A DNA stretch of 64,000 nt from Pigmentiphaga litoralis (GCF_013408655.1 NZ_JACCBP010000001.1:62001-126000); one strand, 5' to 3'; counted from the first letter of the stretch, positions 48,814 through 57,149 are shown. The notes: generated from the sequence alone by a model not told the origin. Numbers and translations: made by a program.

Positions 48814-49941
48814 GTGACACACGCCGACCCCGCCGCACCGGGCATTGCGCCCGACCTGCTTGCGGATCTCCTCGCATTCATAGCTACGCCGCAGGCTGCT
48901 GCCAAGGCCGACACTGACGCCGACGCCGCCTTCAACGCGCTGGCGCTGCGTCTGTTCGCCCATCAGTTCCAGCACAACGCCGCGTTCCGCCGTTATTGCC
49001 AGCAGCAGGGCAAGACCGCGCGCACCGTGCGCCATTGGCGCGACATTCCGGCAGTGCCGATCAATGCCTTCAAGGATCTGACGCTGAGCTGCGTGCCGCC
49101 CGATCAATGCGAACGGGTGTTCATGACCAGCGGCACGACGCGCGGCGATGTGAAGGGCCGTCATTACCATCCGCACCTGCAGGTGTACGACCTGTCGATG
49201 CGCCGGCACTTTGCCGAGCGCGTGATGCGAGGCGTGCCGCGCATGCGGATGGGCATTGTCTTTCCAACCGAAGCGATGATGCCGAATTCGTCGCTCGCGC
49301 ATTATCTTGCGCTGGCCAAGACGCATTTCGGAACGGACGACAGCGCCTACTTTGTCGGGCCTGACGGGCTGGATGCCGACGCGTTGCGCGATACCTTGCT
49401 GGACGTGGTGCAGAAGGGCGAGCCGTATGCCTTGCTGGGCGCCAGCTACAGCCTGGTGCATGCCATGGATGCGCTGCGTGAGCAGGGCGTCAGCGTGAAG
49501 CTGCCGCCGGGCAGCCGGTTGTTTGATACGGGTGGCTTCAAGGGCCAGTCGCGCGAATTGGCAATGGATGATTTCTACAACCAGTTGACCGAGATGTTCG
49601 GCGTGCCGGCCGAGTGGTGCATCAACATGTACGGCATGACGGAACTGAGCACGCAGTTCTATGACGATGGCAATGCCACGTTGCCGGCGATCAAGTCCGG
49701 GCCGCATTGGATTCGATCCCGCACGGTGGACCCGATGACGGGGCAGGATGTCCCGAAGGGCGAGCGGGGCGTGCTGACGCATTGCGACCTGGCCAACTTC
49801 AATTCGGTCACGACCATCCTGACCGAAGATGTTGGGATTACCGTAGACGGCGGGTTCCTGCTGCTGGGCCGGGCGGAAGGTGCGCAGGCGAAGGGGTGTT
49901 CGATGGCGGTGGATGCGTTTTTGCAGGCGGCGCGGGCATGA
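48814..49941 (+). CDS. LuxE-like acyl-protein synthetase
   Basis: A 375-residue ATP-dependent acyl-activating enzyme of the LuxE family. It has the adenylate-forming motif FMTSGTTRGD and conserved TGGFKGQSREL and NMYGMTELSTQFYDD segments. Near the C-terminus, Cys362 in KGCSMAV matches in place the acyl-carrying Cys364 of Photobacterium LuxE, so it should form an acyl-AMP and then an acyl-enzyme for transfer to LuxC. The start is taken as the GTG at 48814 with GAGG 6 bp upstream, giving the family length; an ATG at 48733 is possible. First gene after the TPP riboswitch; its stop overlaps the luxC-like start. In luminous bacteria LuxE acts with LuxC and LuxD on fatty acids; here there is no LuxD or luciferase and the substrate is probably different. 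Confidence 0.88.
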   Translation: MTHADPAAPGIAPDLLADLLAFIATPQAAAKADTDADAAFNALALRLFAHQFQHNAAFRRYCQQQGKTARTVRHWRDIPAVPINAFKDLTLSCVPPDQCERVFMTSGTTRGDVKGRHYHPHLQVYDLSMRRHFAERVMRGVPRMRMGIVFPTEAMMPNSSLAHYLALAKTHFGTDDSAYFVGPDGLDADALRDTLLDVVQKGEPYALLGASYSLVHAMDALREQGVSVKLPPGSRLFDTGGFKGQSRELAMDDFYNQLTEMFGVPAEWCINMYGMTELSTQFYDDGNATLPAIKSGPHWIRSRTVDPMTGQDVPKGERGVLTHCDLANFNSVTTILTEDVGITVDGGFLLLGRAEGAQAKGCSMAVDAFLQAARA

Positions 49942-51479
49942 ACAGGAAGGGGCTTGGCGACGCGGCAAGCCAACCGGCACCCCGTGCTTGTCGATCCGCA
50001 TCGAATCCGCCCACGACGCGATTACCTTTAATCGCTGTTGCCTGCCACGTTCCCGGTCTTGCTGCGGACGCCATGGCTTGGGAGACCTTGTCCTTCGACG
50101 CGCACGGCGAGCGGGTCAACCTTTCCGTGCCGCGCCTGACGCCGGAGCAACTCACAGCCGTGGCGGACCGTGTGGCCCTGTCGTCGCAACACGTGATGAC
50201 GACCCTGCCGGTGATGGATGTGGTGGATGCTATCGACCGCGCCGTTGCACGCTTGCTCGACGTTAATAACGCCGATCGCCAATTGCTTGAACACCTGCTG
50301 CCCGTCATCACCGGCTTTGACCGCGAGATGGTTCGATCGGGTCTGAACGCCGCGCTGAAGTCATTCCGCCGTCCGCAGTTGCTGCGCTTTCTGGTCGAAG
50401 ACTTTGGCGATCCCGGTCTGCTGGATGACTTTCGGCCACGCGTCAAAGGCGGTTGGACGAAAGCCTGCGGCCCGCGCTTGTTGGGGCACGTGTGGGCAGG
50501 CAATGTGCCGGCCTTGCCCCTCTGGAGCATGGTGGCTGGCCTGCTCGTCAAGGGCGGCAACGTAGGCAAGGTATCGAGTGACGAGCCGCTATTCGCCGGT
50601 GTTTTTGCACGTGTGCTGGCCGAGGTGGAGCCGCGTCTGGCCGATGCCCTGGCCGTGCTGTGGTGGCCCGGCAGTGATGCTGCGATGGCGCAGGCGCTGT
50701 GTAGCAAAGTCGATGTGCTGATGGTCTACGGCGGTGATTCGGCATTGGCTGCGTGGCAGCAGCATGTGCCGCCTGGCGTGCGCTTCCTGCCGCACGGGCA
50801 CAAGATCAGCGCGGGGTTGGTGGCGGCTTCGGCGCTGGATGCGCGGCAGTCGCAGGCGACCGCGCGGCTGGCTGCGCTCGACATGGTGCGGTGGGATCAG
50901 CAGGGCTGCTATTCGCCGCAGGTGTTTTATGTCGAACGCGGTGCGCAGGTGGCGCCGCGTGCCTTTGCCCATCTGGTGGCGGGGGAACTGGCGGCGCAGC
51001 AGTATCGGTATGGCCGCCGCGGGCTGTCCTTGGAAGAAACAGCCGGCATGGCGGCGTGGCGGCAGCGGCTGGATTTCCAGGCCATGCAGGATGACCGCGT
51101 GTCGTTGATCGGTCCGGCCGACGCGCCCTGGAGCCTGGCCTTCCTCGACCTGCCGCAACCCCCGCCGCCCAGCGCGTTGAACCGCAGTGCCTGCGTTGTC
51201 GCGGTCGATAGACTGGACGACGTGGCTGCATTGCTGGCGCACCATCGCGCGCATTTGCAGACCGTGGGCGTGGCGGCCAGCCCGGAACGGCTGTTCCGGC
51301 TGGCGCCGCAACTGGCCGCGGCCGGTGCAACACGCATCTGCGGCTTGGGGGCCATGGCGACGCCCGACGTGGGCTGGCATCACGACGGGCGGTTCAGCCT
51401 GCTGGATCTGGTGCGCATGGTCGACATCGAAGCGTCGGCGGAAACGCTTGCCGAAGCACATGCCTCGTACCGCGATTGA
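49938..51479 (+). CDS. LuxC-like acyl-CoA/acyl-protein reductase
   Basis: A 513-residue NADPH-dependent reductase of the LuxC family (aldehyde-dehydrogenase fold), which reduces an acyl thioester to an aldehyde. The catalytic cysteine is Cys324 in RWDQQGCYSPQVFYVE, the equivalent of Cys286 in luminous-bacteria LuxC. Other marks are GHVWAGNVPALPLWSM (183-198) and LPHGHKISAGLV (284-295). The ATG overlaps the luxE-like stop (ATGA), so the two proteins are made together and probably form the reductase complex. The N-terminal 25 residues are Pro/Ala-rich and may not be conserved. Confidence 0.88.
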   Translation: MNRKGLGDAASQPAPRACRSASNPPTTRLPLIAVACHVPGLAADAMAWETLSFDAHGERVNLSVPRLTPEQLTAVADRVALSSQHVMTTLPVMDVVDAIDRAVARLLDVNNADRQLLEHLLPVITGFDREMVRSGLNAALKSFRRPQLLRFLVEDFGDPGLLDDFRPRVKGGWTKACGPRLLGHVWAGNVPALPLWSMVAGLLVKGGNVGKVSSDEPLFAGVFARVLAEVEPRLADALAVLWWPGSDAAMAQALCSKVDVLMVYGGDSALAAWQQHVPPGVRFLPHGHKISAGLVAASALDARQSQATARLAALDMVRWDQQGCYSPQVFYVERGAQVAPRAFAHLVAGELAAQQYRYGRRGLSLEETAGMAAWRQRLDFQAMQDDRVSLIGPADAPWSLAFLDLPQPPPPSALNRSACVVAVDRLDDVAALLAHHRAHLQTVGVAASPERLFRLAPQLAAAGATRICGLGAMATPDVGWHHDGRFSLLDLVRMVDIEASAETLAEAHASYRD

Positions 51480-51483
51480 TGCG

Positions 51484-52419
51484 ATGACACGCGATACGCA
51501 CAGCGACAGCAGGGACGTTTCCGGAGGCGCGACTGCCGGGCATGCCGCGCCGCTGACAGCCAACAGGGGGCAGCGTCCCTTGGTCGACGCGCGGGATGAC
51601 GCTGGCCGGGAAGCCGACCCTGACAACGCGTCGCGACCCGGTGCCGACGCTTTCCTGAGCATGAACGACGTGCGCTTCACGTACGCCGGGTCTTTGCATC
51701 CTGTGGTCGAGCACATCGATATGGCGTTGCCGGCCGGCGCGATCCATTGCCTGCTGGGCCGCAGCGGCTGCGGCAAGTCGACGCTGCTGAAGCTTGCGGC
51801 TGGCTTGCTGCGCCCCGACGTCGGGACGATTACGGTTGGCGGCGAACCGGTACGCGAGCCGGATCAAGCGACCGGTTTTGTCTTCCAGTCCCCGACACTG
51901 CTCGCGTGGCTGGACGTGCTCGACAACGTGCTGTTGCCAGTGTCCCTGCATCGCAAGCCGGGCGCCCAGGACATCGCCGAGGCGAAGACCTTGCTCGGGC
52001 AACTGGGCCTGGCCGACCTGTTGCATCGGTTCCCCCATCAACTGTCCGGCGGGCAGCAGAGCCGCGTGGCGATCGCACGCGCCTTGCTGCCGAAACCGCG
52101 CCTGTTGCTGATGGACGAGCCGTTCGCCGCCCTTGACGCACTGACGCGCGAAGCCTTGCAGGATGCCTTGCTGGCGGTGTGCGCATCGCAGGGGGTGTCG
52201 GTGCTGTTTGTGACGCATGACATTGCCGAAGCGGTGTACCTGGGTGACCGCGTGATGGTGGTGGAGCAGGGCAGCCTGCGCTGCGATATCCCGGTCACGG
52301 TGGGCCGGCCGCGAACGTCTGGCGTGCGGCATCGTGCCGACTTCAATGCCGTCTGCATGCAGCTGCGGGAAGTGATGGAAGCAGGTGAGCGTGCGGCCGG
52401 AATCGGGATGATCGGATGA
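51484..52419 (+). CDS. ABC importer ATP-binding protein, ThiZ/SsuB/TauB-like
   Basis: About 311 residues. The ATPase domain (residues about 58-285) has Walker A LLGRSGCGKST, Q-loop FVFQSPTLLAW, signature LSGGQQSR, Walker B LLLMDEPFAALD and H-loop LFVTHD. The first 55 residues are unconserved and Asp/Arg-rich; an ATG at 51661 right before the ATPase domain is an alternative start. It follows the luxC-like gene by 4 bp and overlaps the permease gene (ATGA). ATPases of this group drive uptake of sulfonates, nitrate or thiamin pyrimidine precursors; the TPP riboswitch upstream favours the last. Confidence 0.9.
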   Translation: MTRDTHSDSRDVSGGATAGHAAPLTANRGQRPLVDARDDAGREADPDNASRPGADAFLSMNDVRFTYAGSLHPVVEHIDMALPAGAIHCLLGRSGCGKSTLLKLAAGLLRPDVGTITVGGEPVREPDQATGFVFQSPTLLAWLDVLDNVLLPVSLHRKPGAQDIAEAKTLLGQLGLADLLHRFPHQLSGGQQSRVAIARALLPKPRLLLMDEPFAALDALTREALQDALLAVCASQGVSVLFVTHDIAEAVYLGDRVMVVEQGSLRCDIPVTVGRPRTSGVRHRADFNAVCMQLREVMEAGERAAGIGMIG

Positions 52420-53243
52420 CCGGACAATCGAAGCGAAACGGGGTGACACTGGAAACGAAAAATACCGCCACATGGGCGCGGTCCCCCGGCCTGTGGTCGG
52501 CCGCATTGTTGCTTGCCGCGCTGCTGCTATGGCAAGGCGCAGTCACTGTCTTTGACTGGTCGCAACTCGTCCTGCCATCGCCCGGCGTCGTTGCCGCGTC
52601 GCTGTACCGCGGCTTTACCTCGGGCTACTTCTGGCCGCATATCTGGCAGACCACGGTCGAAGTGCTGCTGGGCCTGGCGCTTGGCGGCGCGATCGGTTTT
52701 GCTTGCGGACTCGCGCTGGGCGAATCGGCTTTCGTGCGCCGCGTGGTCATGCCTTATGTGGTCGCCAGCCAGGTCATGCCCAAGCTGGCGCTGGCGCCGC
52801 TGCTGACGGTGTGGCTAGGCTTTGGCACCTTGCCCATGGTCGTGATCACGGCGATGGTGTGCTTTTTCCCGTTGCTGGAAAGCACGCTGACCGGCATCGG
52901 CCAAGCCGATCCCGCCCGGCTGGAACTGTTTCGCATGCTGGGCGCGTCGCGGTGGAAGACGCTGTGGCGGCTCAAGGTGCCGACCGGGCTGCCTGGCATT
53001 CTGGCCGGGCTGCGCATGGCCGTGGTGCTGGCGCTGGTAGGCGCGGTGGTGGGCGAGTTCATTGGCGGCAGCGTGGGGCTGGGCGCCCTGATCATTGCTG
53101 CCCAAGGATCGATGGATACGCCGTTGATGTTCGCCGTGCTGGCGTTGATCACGGTGCAAGGATTGGTGCTGTATCACGGCGTGGTCGGGCTGCAGCAGTT
53201 TCTGCTGCGCCGCTACGTCGCCCCGTCCGCGTCGGAGAACTGA
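52416..53243 (+). CDS. ABC importer permease, ThiX/SsuC/TauC-like
   Basis: A 275-residue inner-membrane protein with six TM helices. The permease-ATPase coupling motif is seen as EGA-loop equivalent in LFRMLGASRWKTLWRLKVPT (residues about 169-188). The N-terminal 20 residues are hydrophilic. It overlaps the ATPase gene by 4 bp. The type is shared by thiamin-precursor (ThiX), taurine and sulfonate importers, and the TPP riboswitch at the head of the operon suggests a thiamin-related substrate. The binding-protein gene follows after 104 bp. Confidence 0.9.
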   Translation: MTGQSKRNGVTLETKNTATWARSPGLWSAALLLAALLLWQGAVTVFDWSQLVLPSPGVVAASLYRGFTSGYFWPHIWQTTVEVLLGLALGGAIGFACGLALGESAFVRRVVMPYVVASQVMPKLALAPLLTVWLGFGTLPMVVITAMVCFFPLLESTLTGIGQADPARLELFRMLGASRWKTLWRLKVPTGLPGILAGLRMAVVLALVGAVVGEFIGGSVGLGALIIAAQGSMDTPLMFAVLALITVQGLVLYHGVVGLQQFLLRRYVAPSASEN

Positions 53244-53267
53244 ACGGGGGAACCGGGCGAAGCTGGA

Positions 53268-53327
53268 CCGAATCCAGATACGCCGAACCCAGGTAAATCG
53301 AACTCAGGTGATCCGAATTCGGGCACC
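53268..53327 (+). repeat. Degenerate ~15-bp repeats between permease and binding-protein genes
   Basis: About four imperfect copies of a unit like CCGAACCCAGGTAAAT (CCGAATCCAGATACG, CCGAACCCAGGTAAAT, CGAACTCAGGTGAT, CCGAATTCGGGCACC) lie in the 104-bp gap, just before the Shine-Dalgarno of the next gene. Role unknown. Confidence 0.5.
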
Positions 53328-53347
53328 TGACTTAAGGAAGTGGAACC

Positions 53348-54394
53348 ATGAGAAGAACATTCCTGCGCCGCACAGGCGCCCTGGCGGCGGCTGCTGCATT
53401 GACGTCGGCCGTGGGTGCGCTGACGCTGACGCTATGGCCAACGGCGGCCGTGCACGCGCAGGCCGCGCCCGCCAAGCCCACCGCACCCCAGCCTTTCACG
53501 CTGGCCGGGTGGAGCAAGCCCATTACCGAGATCACGCACCTGCTGGTCGAAGAAGAGAAGGGCTTTTTCCGCAGCGAAGGGTTGGCGCTGAACTACCTGC
53601 CGGGCGCGGGCGGTGGGGATGCCTTGCGCAATCTGCTCAGCGGTCAGGCAGACATCGCCTTTACCGATCCGGGTTCGTTTTTCGCAGCCCTGGACAAGGG
53701 CGAGAAGCTGCGCGCCGTGTACGACATCTACCCGCAAAACGTGTTCAACGTCGTGTCTTTGCCGACCAGCAATATCCGCAAGCCGGCGGACCTGAAGGGC
53801 AAACGTGTGGGGGTCTACAGCTTGTCCAGCGGCACGCTGCAGAACCTGCAGATTTTGCTGCAGCAGGCAGGATTGAAGAAGGACGACGTGACGGTGGTCG
53901 TGACCGGCCTGCTGAATTTCGCGCCGTTGATCCAGGGGCAGGTTGACGCTACCGCCGCCACCGATACCGGCCTGGCCTTGGCGCGCCGCCGTGGCGTGCG
54001 CGACCCGCAGGTGATTGAAGTCGGTGACTACCTGAATTATTCCAGCGACATTCTGGTGGTGCGCGAGTCGACCTACCAGCAGAACAAGGACGTACTGCGC
54101 CGCTTTCTGGCCGGCTATCGCCGCAGTGCGCAATGGATGATCGATCAGCCGGCCGAAGCCGCGCAATTGGCCGTGAAGCGAGCGATCGACGGGCAGGATC
54201 CGGCACTGAACCGCGAGATCATTGATATCCGCAACCGTTCCGCAGTGTCGCCGCTGACCAAGGAACGCGGGCTGGGCACCCTGGATGAGAAGAGCCTGCA
54301 GGCAGCCGCCGACGCGTATCGCAAGTTGGGGCTGATCGAGCGCGACATTCGTATTAGCGATGTGATCGGCACCGACCTGTTGCCGACGCGGTGA
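53348..54394 (+). CDS. ABC importer substrate-binding protein, NMT1/THI5 (ThiY)-like
   Basis: A 348-residue periplasmic protein. A signal peptide with twin-arginine-like start (RRTFLRRTGAL) ends near residue 38 (VHAQA). The mature part has the NMT1/THI5 binding fold: EEKGFFRSEGLALNYLPGAG (residues about 63-82), SGQADIAFTDPG, and LKGKRVGVYSLSSGT (about 149-163). This family includes the pyrimidine-precursor binding protein ThiY as well as sulfonate binders. AAGGAAG lies 7 bp before the ATG. Completes the importer encoded by the two genes upstream. Confidence 0.88.
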   Translation: MRRTFLRRTGALAAAAALTSAVGALTLTLWPTAAVHAQAAPAKPTAPQPFTLAGWSKPITEITHLLVEEEKGFFRSEGLALNYLPGAGGGDALRNLLSGQADIAFTDPGSFFAALDKGEKLRAVYDIYPQNVFNVVSLPTSNIRKPADLKGKRVGVYSLSSGTLQNLQILLQQAGLKKDDVTVVVTGLLNFAPLIQGQVDATAATDTGLALARRRGVRDPQVIEVGDYLNYSSDILVVRESTYQQNKDVLRRFLAGYRRSAQWMIDQPAEAAQLAVKRAIDGQDPALNREIIDIRNRSAVSPLTKERGLGTLDEKSLQAAADAYRKLGLIERDIRISDVIGTDLLPTR

Positions 54395-54464
54395 GCGAAG
54401 CCGAGGACGACGCGCCAAAGCACGTGCAAGCACCGCAATCCGTTTCTTACCTAAAGGCCCGCTG

Positions 54465-55232
54465 ATGGACTTCAAGAACAAGGTCGTACTGGTGACTGGC
54501 GCAAGCCGCGGCATTGGCGCGGCCATTGCCACAGCCTTTGCGAAAGAGGGGGCCGTTGTTGCCGTCAACTATCTGCAGAACGATGCGGCGGCGGGTGCGA
54601 CGGTGGACCGGTGTATTGCCGCGGGCGGCGACGCGTGGGCTGTCAAGGCAGACGTGACCGATGCCCAGGCCGTGCAGACCATGGTGGACGAGGTGCTGCT
54701 GGAAGCTGGCAAGATAGATGTCGTCGTCAACAATGCGTTCCGGCCGTATCGCTTCGATCCGGACACGCGTCGGCGCTTTGCGGAACTGGATTGGACGGCG
54801 TATCGCGACCAGTTCGACGGTGCCGTGCAGGGCGCCTGCAACGTGTGCCTGGCTGTGCTGCCGCACATGCGCGAGCGGGCAAGCGGCAGCATCATCAACA
54901 TCAGCAGTGACCTGGTCGAACAACCGGTAGTGCCGTATCACGACTACGCCACGGCCAAGGCCGCGTTGACGGGCTTCAGCCGGCATCTGGCCGCCGACCT
55001 GGGGCCGTCGAATATTCGCGTGAACTGCGTGGCGCCAGGCCTGGTGTGGCCAACGCATGCCAGTGCCGGCACGCGGGAATCGATACGCGAACAGATCGCA
55101 AGCCAGACGCCATTGCGGCGCATTGCGACGCCCGAAGACGTGACCGGCCCGGTGTTGTTCCTGGCATCCGACTGGAGCCGTTTCATGACAGGCCAGGTGC
55201 TGTTCGTGGACGGCGGGCTGGTCATGCGCTAG
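54465..55232 (+). CDS. Short-chain dehydrogenase/reductase (FabG-like)
   Basis: A 255-residue SDR oxidoreductase. The NAD(P)-binding motif TGASRGIG is at 11-18, the active-site Ser at 147-148 (NISSDL), and Tyr161-x3-Lys165 in YATAKAAL; the usual NNAG is NNAF. The C-terminal TGQVLFVDGG is typical. It could reduce an aldehyde or ketone with NADPH, and as the last gene after the luxC-like reductase it may turn that enzyme's aldehyde product into an alcohol (inference). AAAGG precedes the ATG; the gap to the binding-protein gene is 70 bp. Confidence 0.88.
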   Translation: MDFKNKVVLVTGASRGIGAAIATAFAKEGAVVAVNYLQNDAAAGATVDRCIAAGGDAWAVKADVTDAQAVQTMVDEVLLEAGKIDVVVNNAFRPYRFDPDTRRRFAELDWTAYRDQFDGAVQGACNVCLAVLPHMRERASGSIINISSDLVEQPVVPYHDYATAKAALTGFSRHLAADLGPSNIRVNCVAPGLVWPTHASAGTRESIREQIASQTPLRRIATPEDVTGPVLFLASDWSRFMTGQVLFVDGGLVMR

Positions 55233-55247
55233 GCGCGCGCAGCCACA

Positions 55248-55322
55248 AGCAACGACGCCTCAAACAACGACGCCTAAAGCAACGACACCCCAAACAACGA
55301 CACCGCAAACGACGACGCCCAC
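55248..55322 (+). repeat. Tandem array of five 15-bp repeats
   Basis: Five consecutive 15-bp units of the form A(A/G)CAACGAC(G/A)CC(T/C)(C/A)A: 55248-55262, 55263-55277, 55278-55292, 55293-55307 and 55308-55322 (the last more diverged). It begins 16 bp after the SDR stop. Purine-rich with a strong strand bias; the frame through it would read Lys-Gln-Arg-like pentapeptides but lies outside any supported gene. Confidence 0.85.
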
Positions 55323-55403
55323 CGCGGCATACCACCGGGCGGGCGTCTGGAAAACGGGTACTGCCAACTATTCCAACCGGGCCGAATAGTCCGCCCGAAT
55401 CCC

Positions 55404-56276
55404 TTACAGCGGATCGAACCCGTACAAACGCTGCGGGTTGTCCACCAGCAGCTTCTGGCGCAGTTCCGGCGTGTCGCAGAAGTCCAGCATCAGGTCGACC
55501 AGTTCACCGTCATTCGGCATGTCTTTCGAGATGTTCGGATGCGGCCAGTCGGTGCCCCACAACACGCGGTCGGGCGCGGCTTCGATCAGCGCGCGCGCAA
55601 ACGGCGCGGCATCGGCAAACGGGCGCTTGCCCACCGACACGCGTTCGCCGCCACACACCTTGACCCACGCCAGCGGATTCTTCATCAGCTCCAGCAGGCT
55701 CTTGAACGGAGCCTGGTCCAGGCCCTTGGCAGCCTGCACGCGACCCATGTGGTCGATCACGAAGGGCACGTTGATCGTGTTGATGCGATCGCTGTAGGTC
55801 AGGATGTCTTGCGCGTCCAGGTGCAGCACGACGTGCCAGCCCAGGGGCTTGAGCTTGCCGACGATCTTGTCGAACACGTCCAGATCGGGGGCGCCGCCCA
55901 GGTGCTGCACGAAGTTGAAGCGCACGGCGCGCACGCCGCCGTCATGCAGGGCCTGCAGTTCTTCGTCGGTCGTGTCGCCGTCGACAATGGCCACGCCGCG
56001 ATAGCGGCCGCCGCTGCGCGCAATGGCGTCGAGCATGGCGGTGTTGTCGGTGCCGTGGCAGCTTGCCTGCACGATCACGGCGCGCGACAGACCCAGGTAG
56101 TCATGCAGGGCCATCAGGCTTTCGAAGGGCGCGTCGGGCGGCGTGTAGCTGCGGTCGTCGGCATACGGGAACACGGCGGCCGGGCCGAACACGTGGCAGT
56201 GGGCATCGCAGGCACCCGTAGGCAGGGCTTCGCGGGGCTTGACGGGATTGGGATCGGGAGCAGCGCAGGTCTTCAT
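55404..56276 (-). CDS. ligI: 2-pyrone-4,6-dicarboxylate (PDC) hydrolase, LigI-like
   Basis: A 290-residue amidohydrolase-superfamily lactonase that opens 2-pyrone-4,6-dicarboxylate in the protocatechuate 4,5-cleavage (meta) pathway. Marks are CDAHCHVFGP (residues about 23-32), the segment YLGLSRAVIVQASCHGTDN, HLDAQD, VIDHMGR and the catalytic-Asp stretch GTDWPHPN near residue 243. LigI-type enzymes work without a metal. It lies with an aldolase of the same pathway and a Bug receptor, all on the minus strand. A related lactonase of another substrate is possible, as the ring-opening dioxygenase is not in the window. Confidence 0.83.
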   Translation of the reverse strand: MKTCAAPDPNPVKPREALPTGACDAHCHVFGPAAVFPYADDRSYTPPDAPFESLMALHDYLGLSRAVIVQASCHGTDNTAMLDAIARSGGRYRGVAIVDGDTTDEELQALHDGGVRAVRFNFVQHLGGAPDLDVFDKIVGKLKPLGWHVVLHLDAQDILTYSDRINTINVPFVIDHMGRVQAAKGLDQAPFKSLLELMKNPLAWVKVCGGERVSVGKRPFADAAPFARALIEAAPDRVLWGTDWPHPNISKDMPNDGELVDLMLDFCDTPELRQKLLVDNPQRLYGFDPL

Positions 56277-56450
56277 GATCGGGTCCGCAAAAAAAGGGAA
56301 ATGAAAAGGGAGGGCGGGCGTCGCCGCGGCGAGTTCGGCATCAGGGAGTCCGACATCGCGGAATCCCGGGCTGAATCGCCCCAGGCATTGACATCATCAG
56401 CGCCGCCCGTCAGGCAGGCAGGGCAGGCGGCGCGTGCCGCCCGCCATCCA

Positions 56451-57149
56451 TCAACGTGGCACGTCGTTAAGCGAGTCGTAGTACTTCAGGCCGGCTTCTT
56501 CCAGCTTCGGGCGCATCTTGTAGATGTCCAGGCCCAGTTCGCCGGATGCCAGGCGGGCACGCTTGCCTTCTTCTTCGGACGCGCGCTTTTCGGCCTTGGC
56601 CAGCACGGCGGCGATCTGGCCGTTCGGCACGATCACCACGCCGTCATCGTCCGACACGACCGCATCACCCGGGGTGACCAGGCCGCCGGCGCAGACGACG
56701 GGGATGTTGACCGAGCCCAGCGTGGCCTTGACCGTGCCGCGCGGGTTGACGGCCTTGGACCAGACCGGGAAGTTCATTTCCTGCAGGGTCGCGATGTCGC
56801 GCACGCCCGCATCGATGATCAGGCCGACCACGCCGCGCGACTGCAGGGACGTCGCCAGCAGGTCGCCAAACATGCCGTCGCTGTTGTCGGTGGTGCAGGC
56901 CACGACGAGCACGTCGCCAGGCGAGCACAGTTCGACCGCAACGTGCAGCATCCAGTTGTCGCCCGGCTGGGCCAGTACCGTCACGGCGGCGCCGGCGATC
57001 GATGCACCCGGGTAGATCGGACGCATGTAGGGCTTGAGCAGGCCTACGCGGCCCATGGCTTCGTGCACCGTGGCCGAGCCGAGCTTGGCCAGCTTGGCGG
57101 CGGCGCCTTCGGGCAGGGCGGGTTTGTTCTTGACTGCGACTCCGATCAT
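56451..57149 (-). CDS. 4-carboxy-4-hydroxy-2-oxoadipate aldolase/oxaloacetate decarboxylase
   Basis: A 232-residue class II pyruvate aldolase of the RraA-like fold (LigK/GalC group), splitting 4-carboxy-4-hydroxy-2-oxoadipate into pyruvate and oxaloacetate at the end of the protocatechuate 4,5- and gallate pathways. The active-site region is GLIIDAGVRDIATL (residues about 111-124), with Arg and Asp that bind substrate and divalent metal, and NPRGTVKATLGSVNIPVVCA after it. The ATG at 57149 has CGGAG upstream and gives the family length; the 50 codons before it are not conserved. It is in the same operon as the PDC hydrolase. Confidence 0.85.
   Translation of the reverse strand: MIGVAVKNKPALPEGAAAKLAKLGSATVHEAMGRVGLLKPYMRPIYPGASIAGAAVTVLAQPGDNWMLHVAVELCSPGDVLVVACTTDNSDGMFGDLLATSLQSRGVVGLIIDAGVRDIATLQEMNFPVWSKAVNPRGTVKATLGSVNIPVVCAGGLVTPGDAVVSDDDGVVIVPNGQIAAVLAKAEKRASEEEGKRARLASGELGLDIYKMRPKLEEAGLKYYDSLNDVPR

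Noticed and set aside
48814..51479. Bioluminescence (lux) operon
   Set aside because: LuxE- and LuxC-like genes are present, but luxA, luxB and luxD are absent and the operon is led by a TPP riboswitch with an importer.
55248..55322. CRISPR array
   Set aside because: The units are directly adjacent 15-mers without unique spacers, and no cas genes are present.
55046..55663. 205-codon frame running through the 15-bp repeats
   Set aside because: It begins inside the SDR gene in another frame and continues against the PDC hydrolase gene; the repeats lie between genes.
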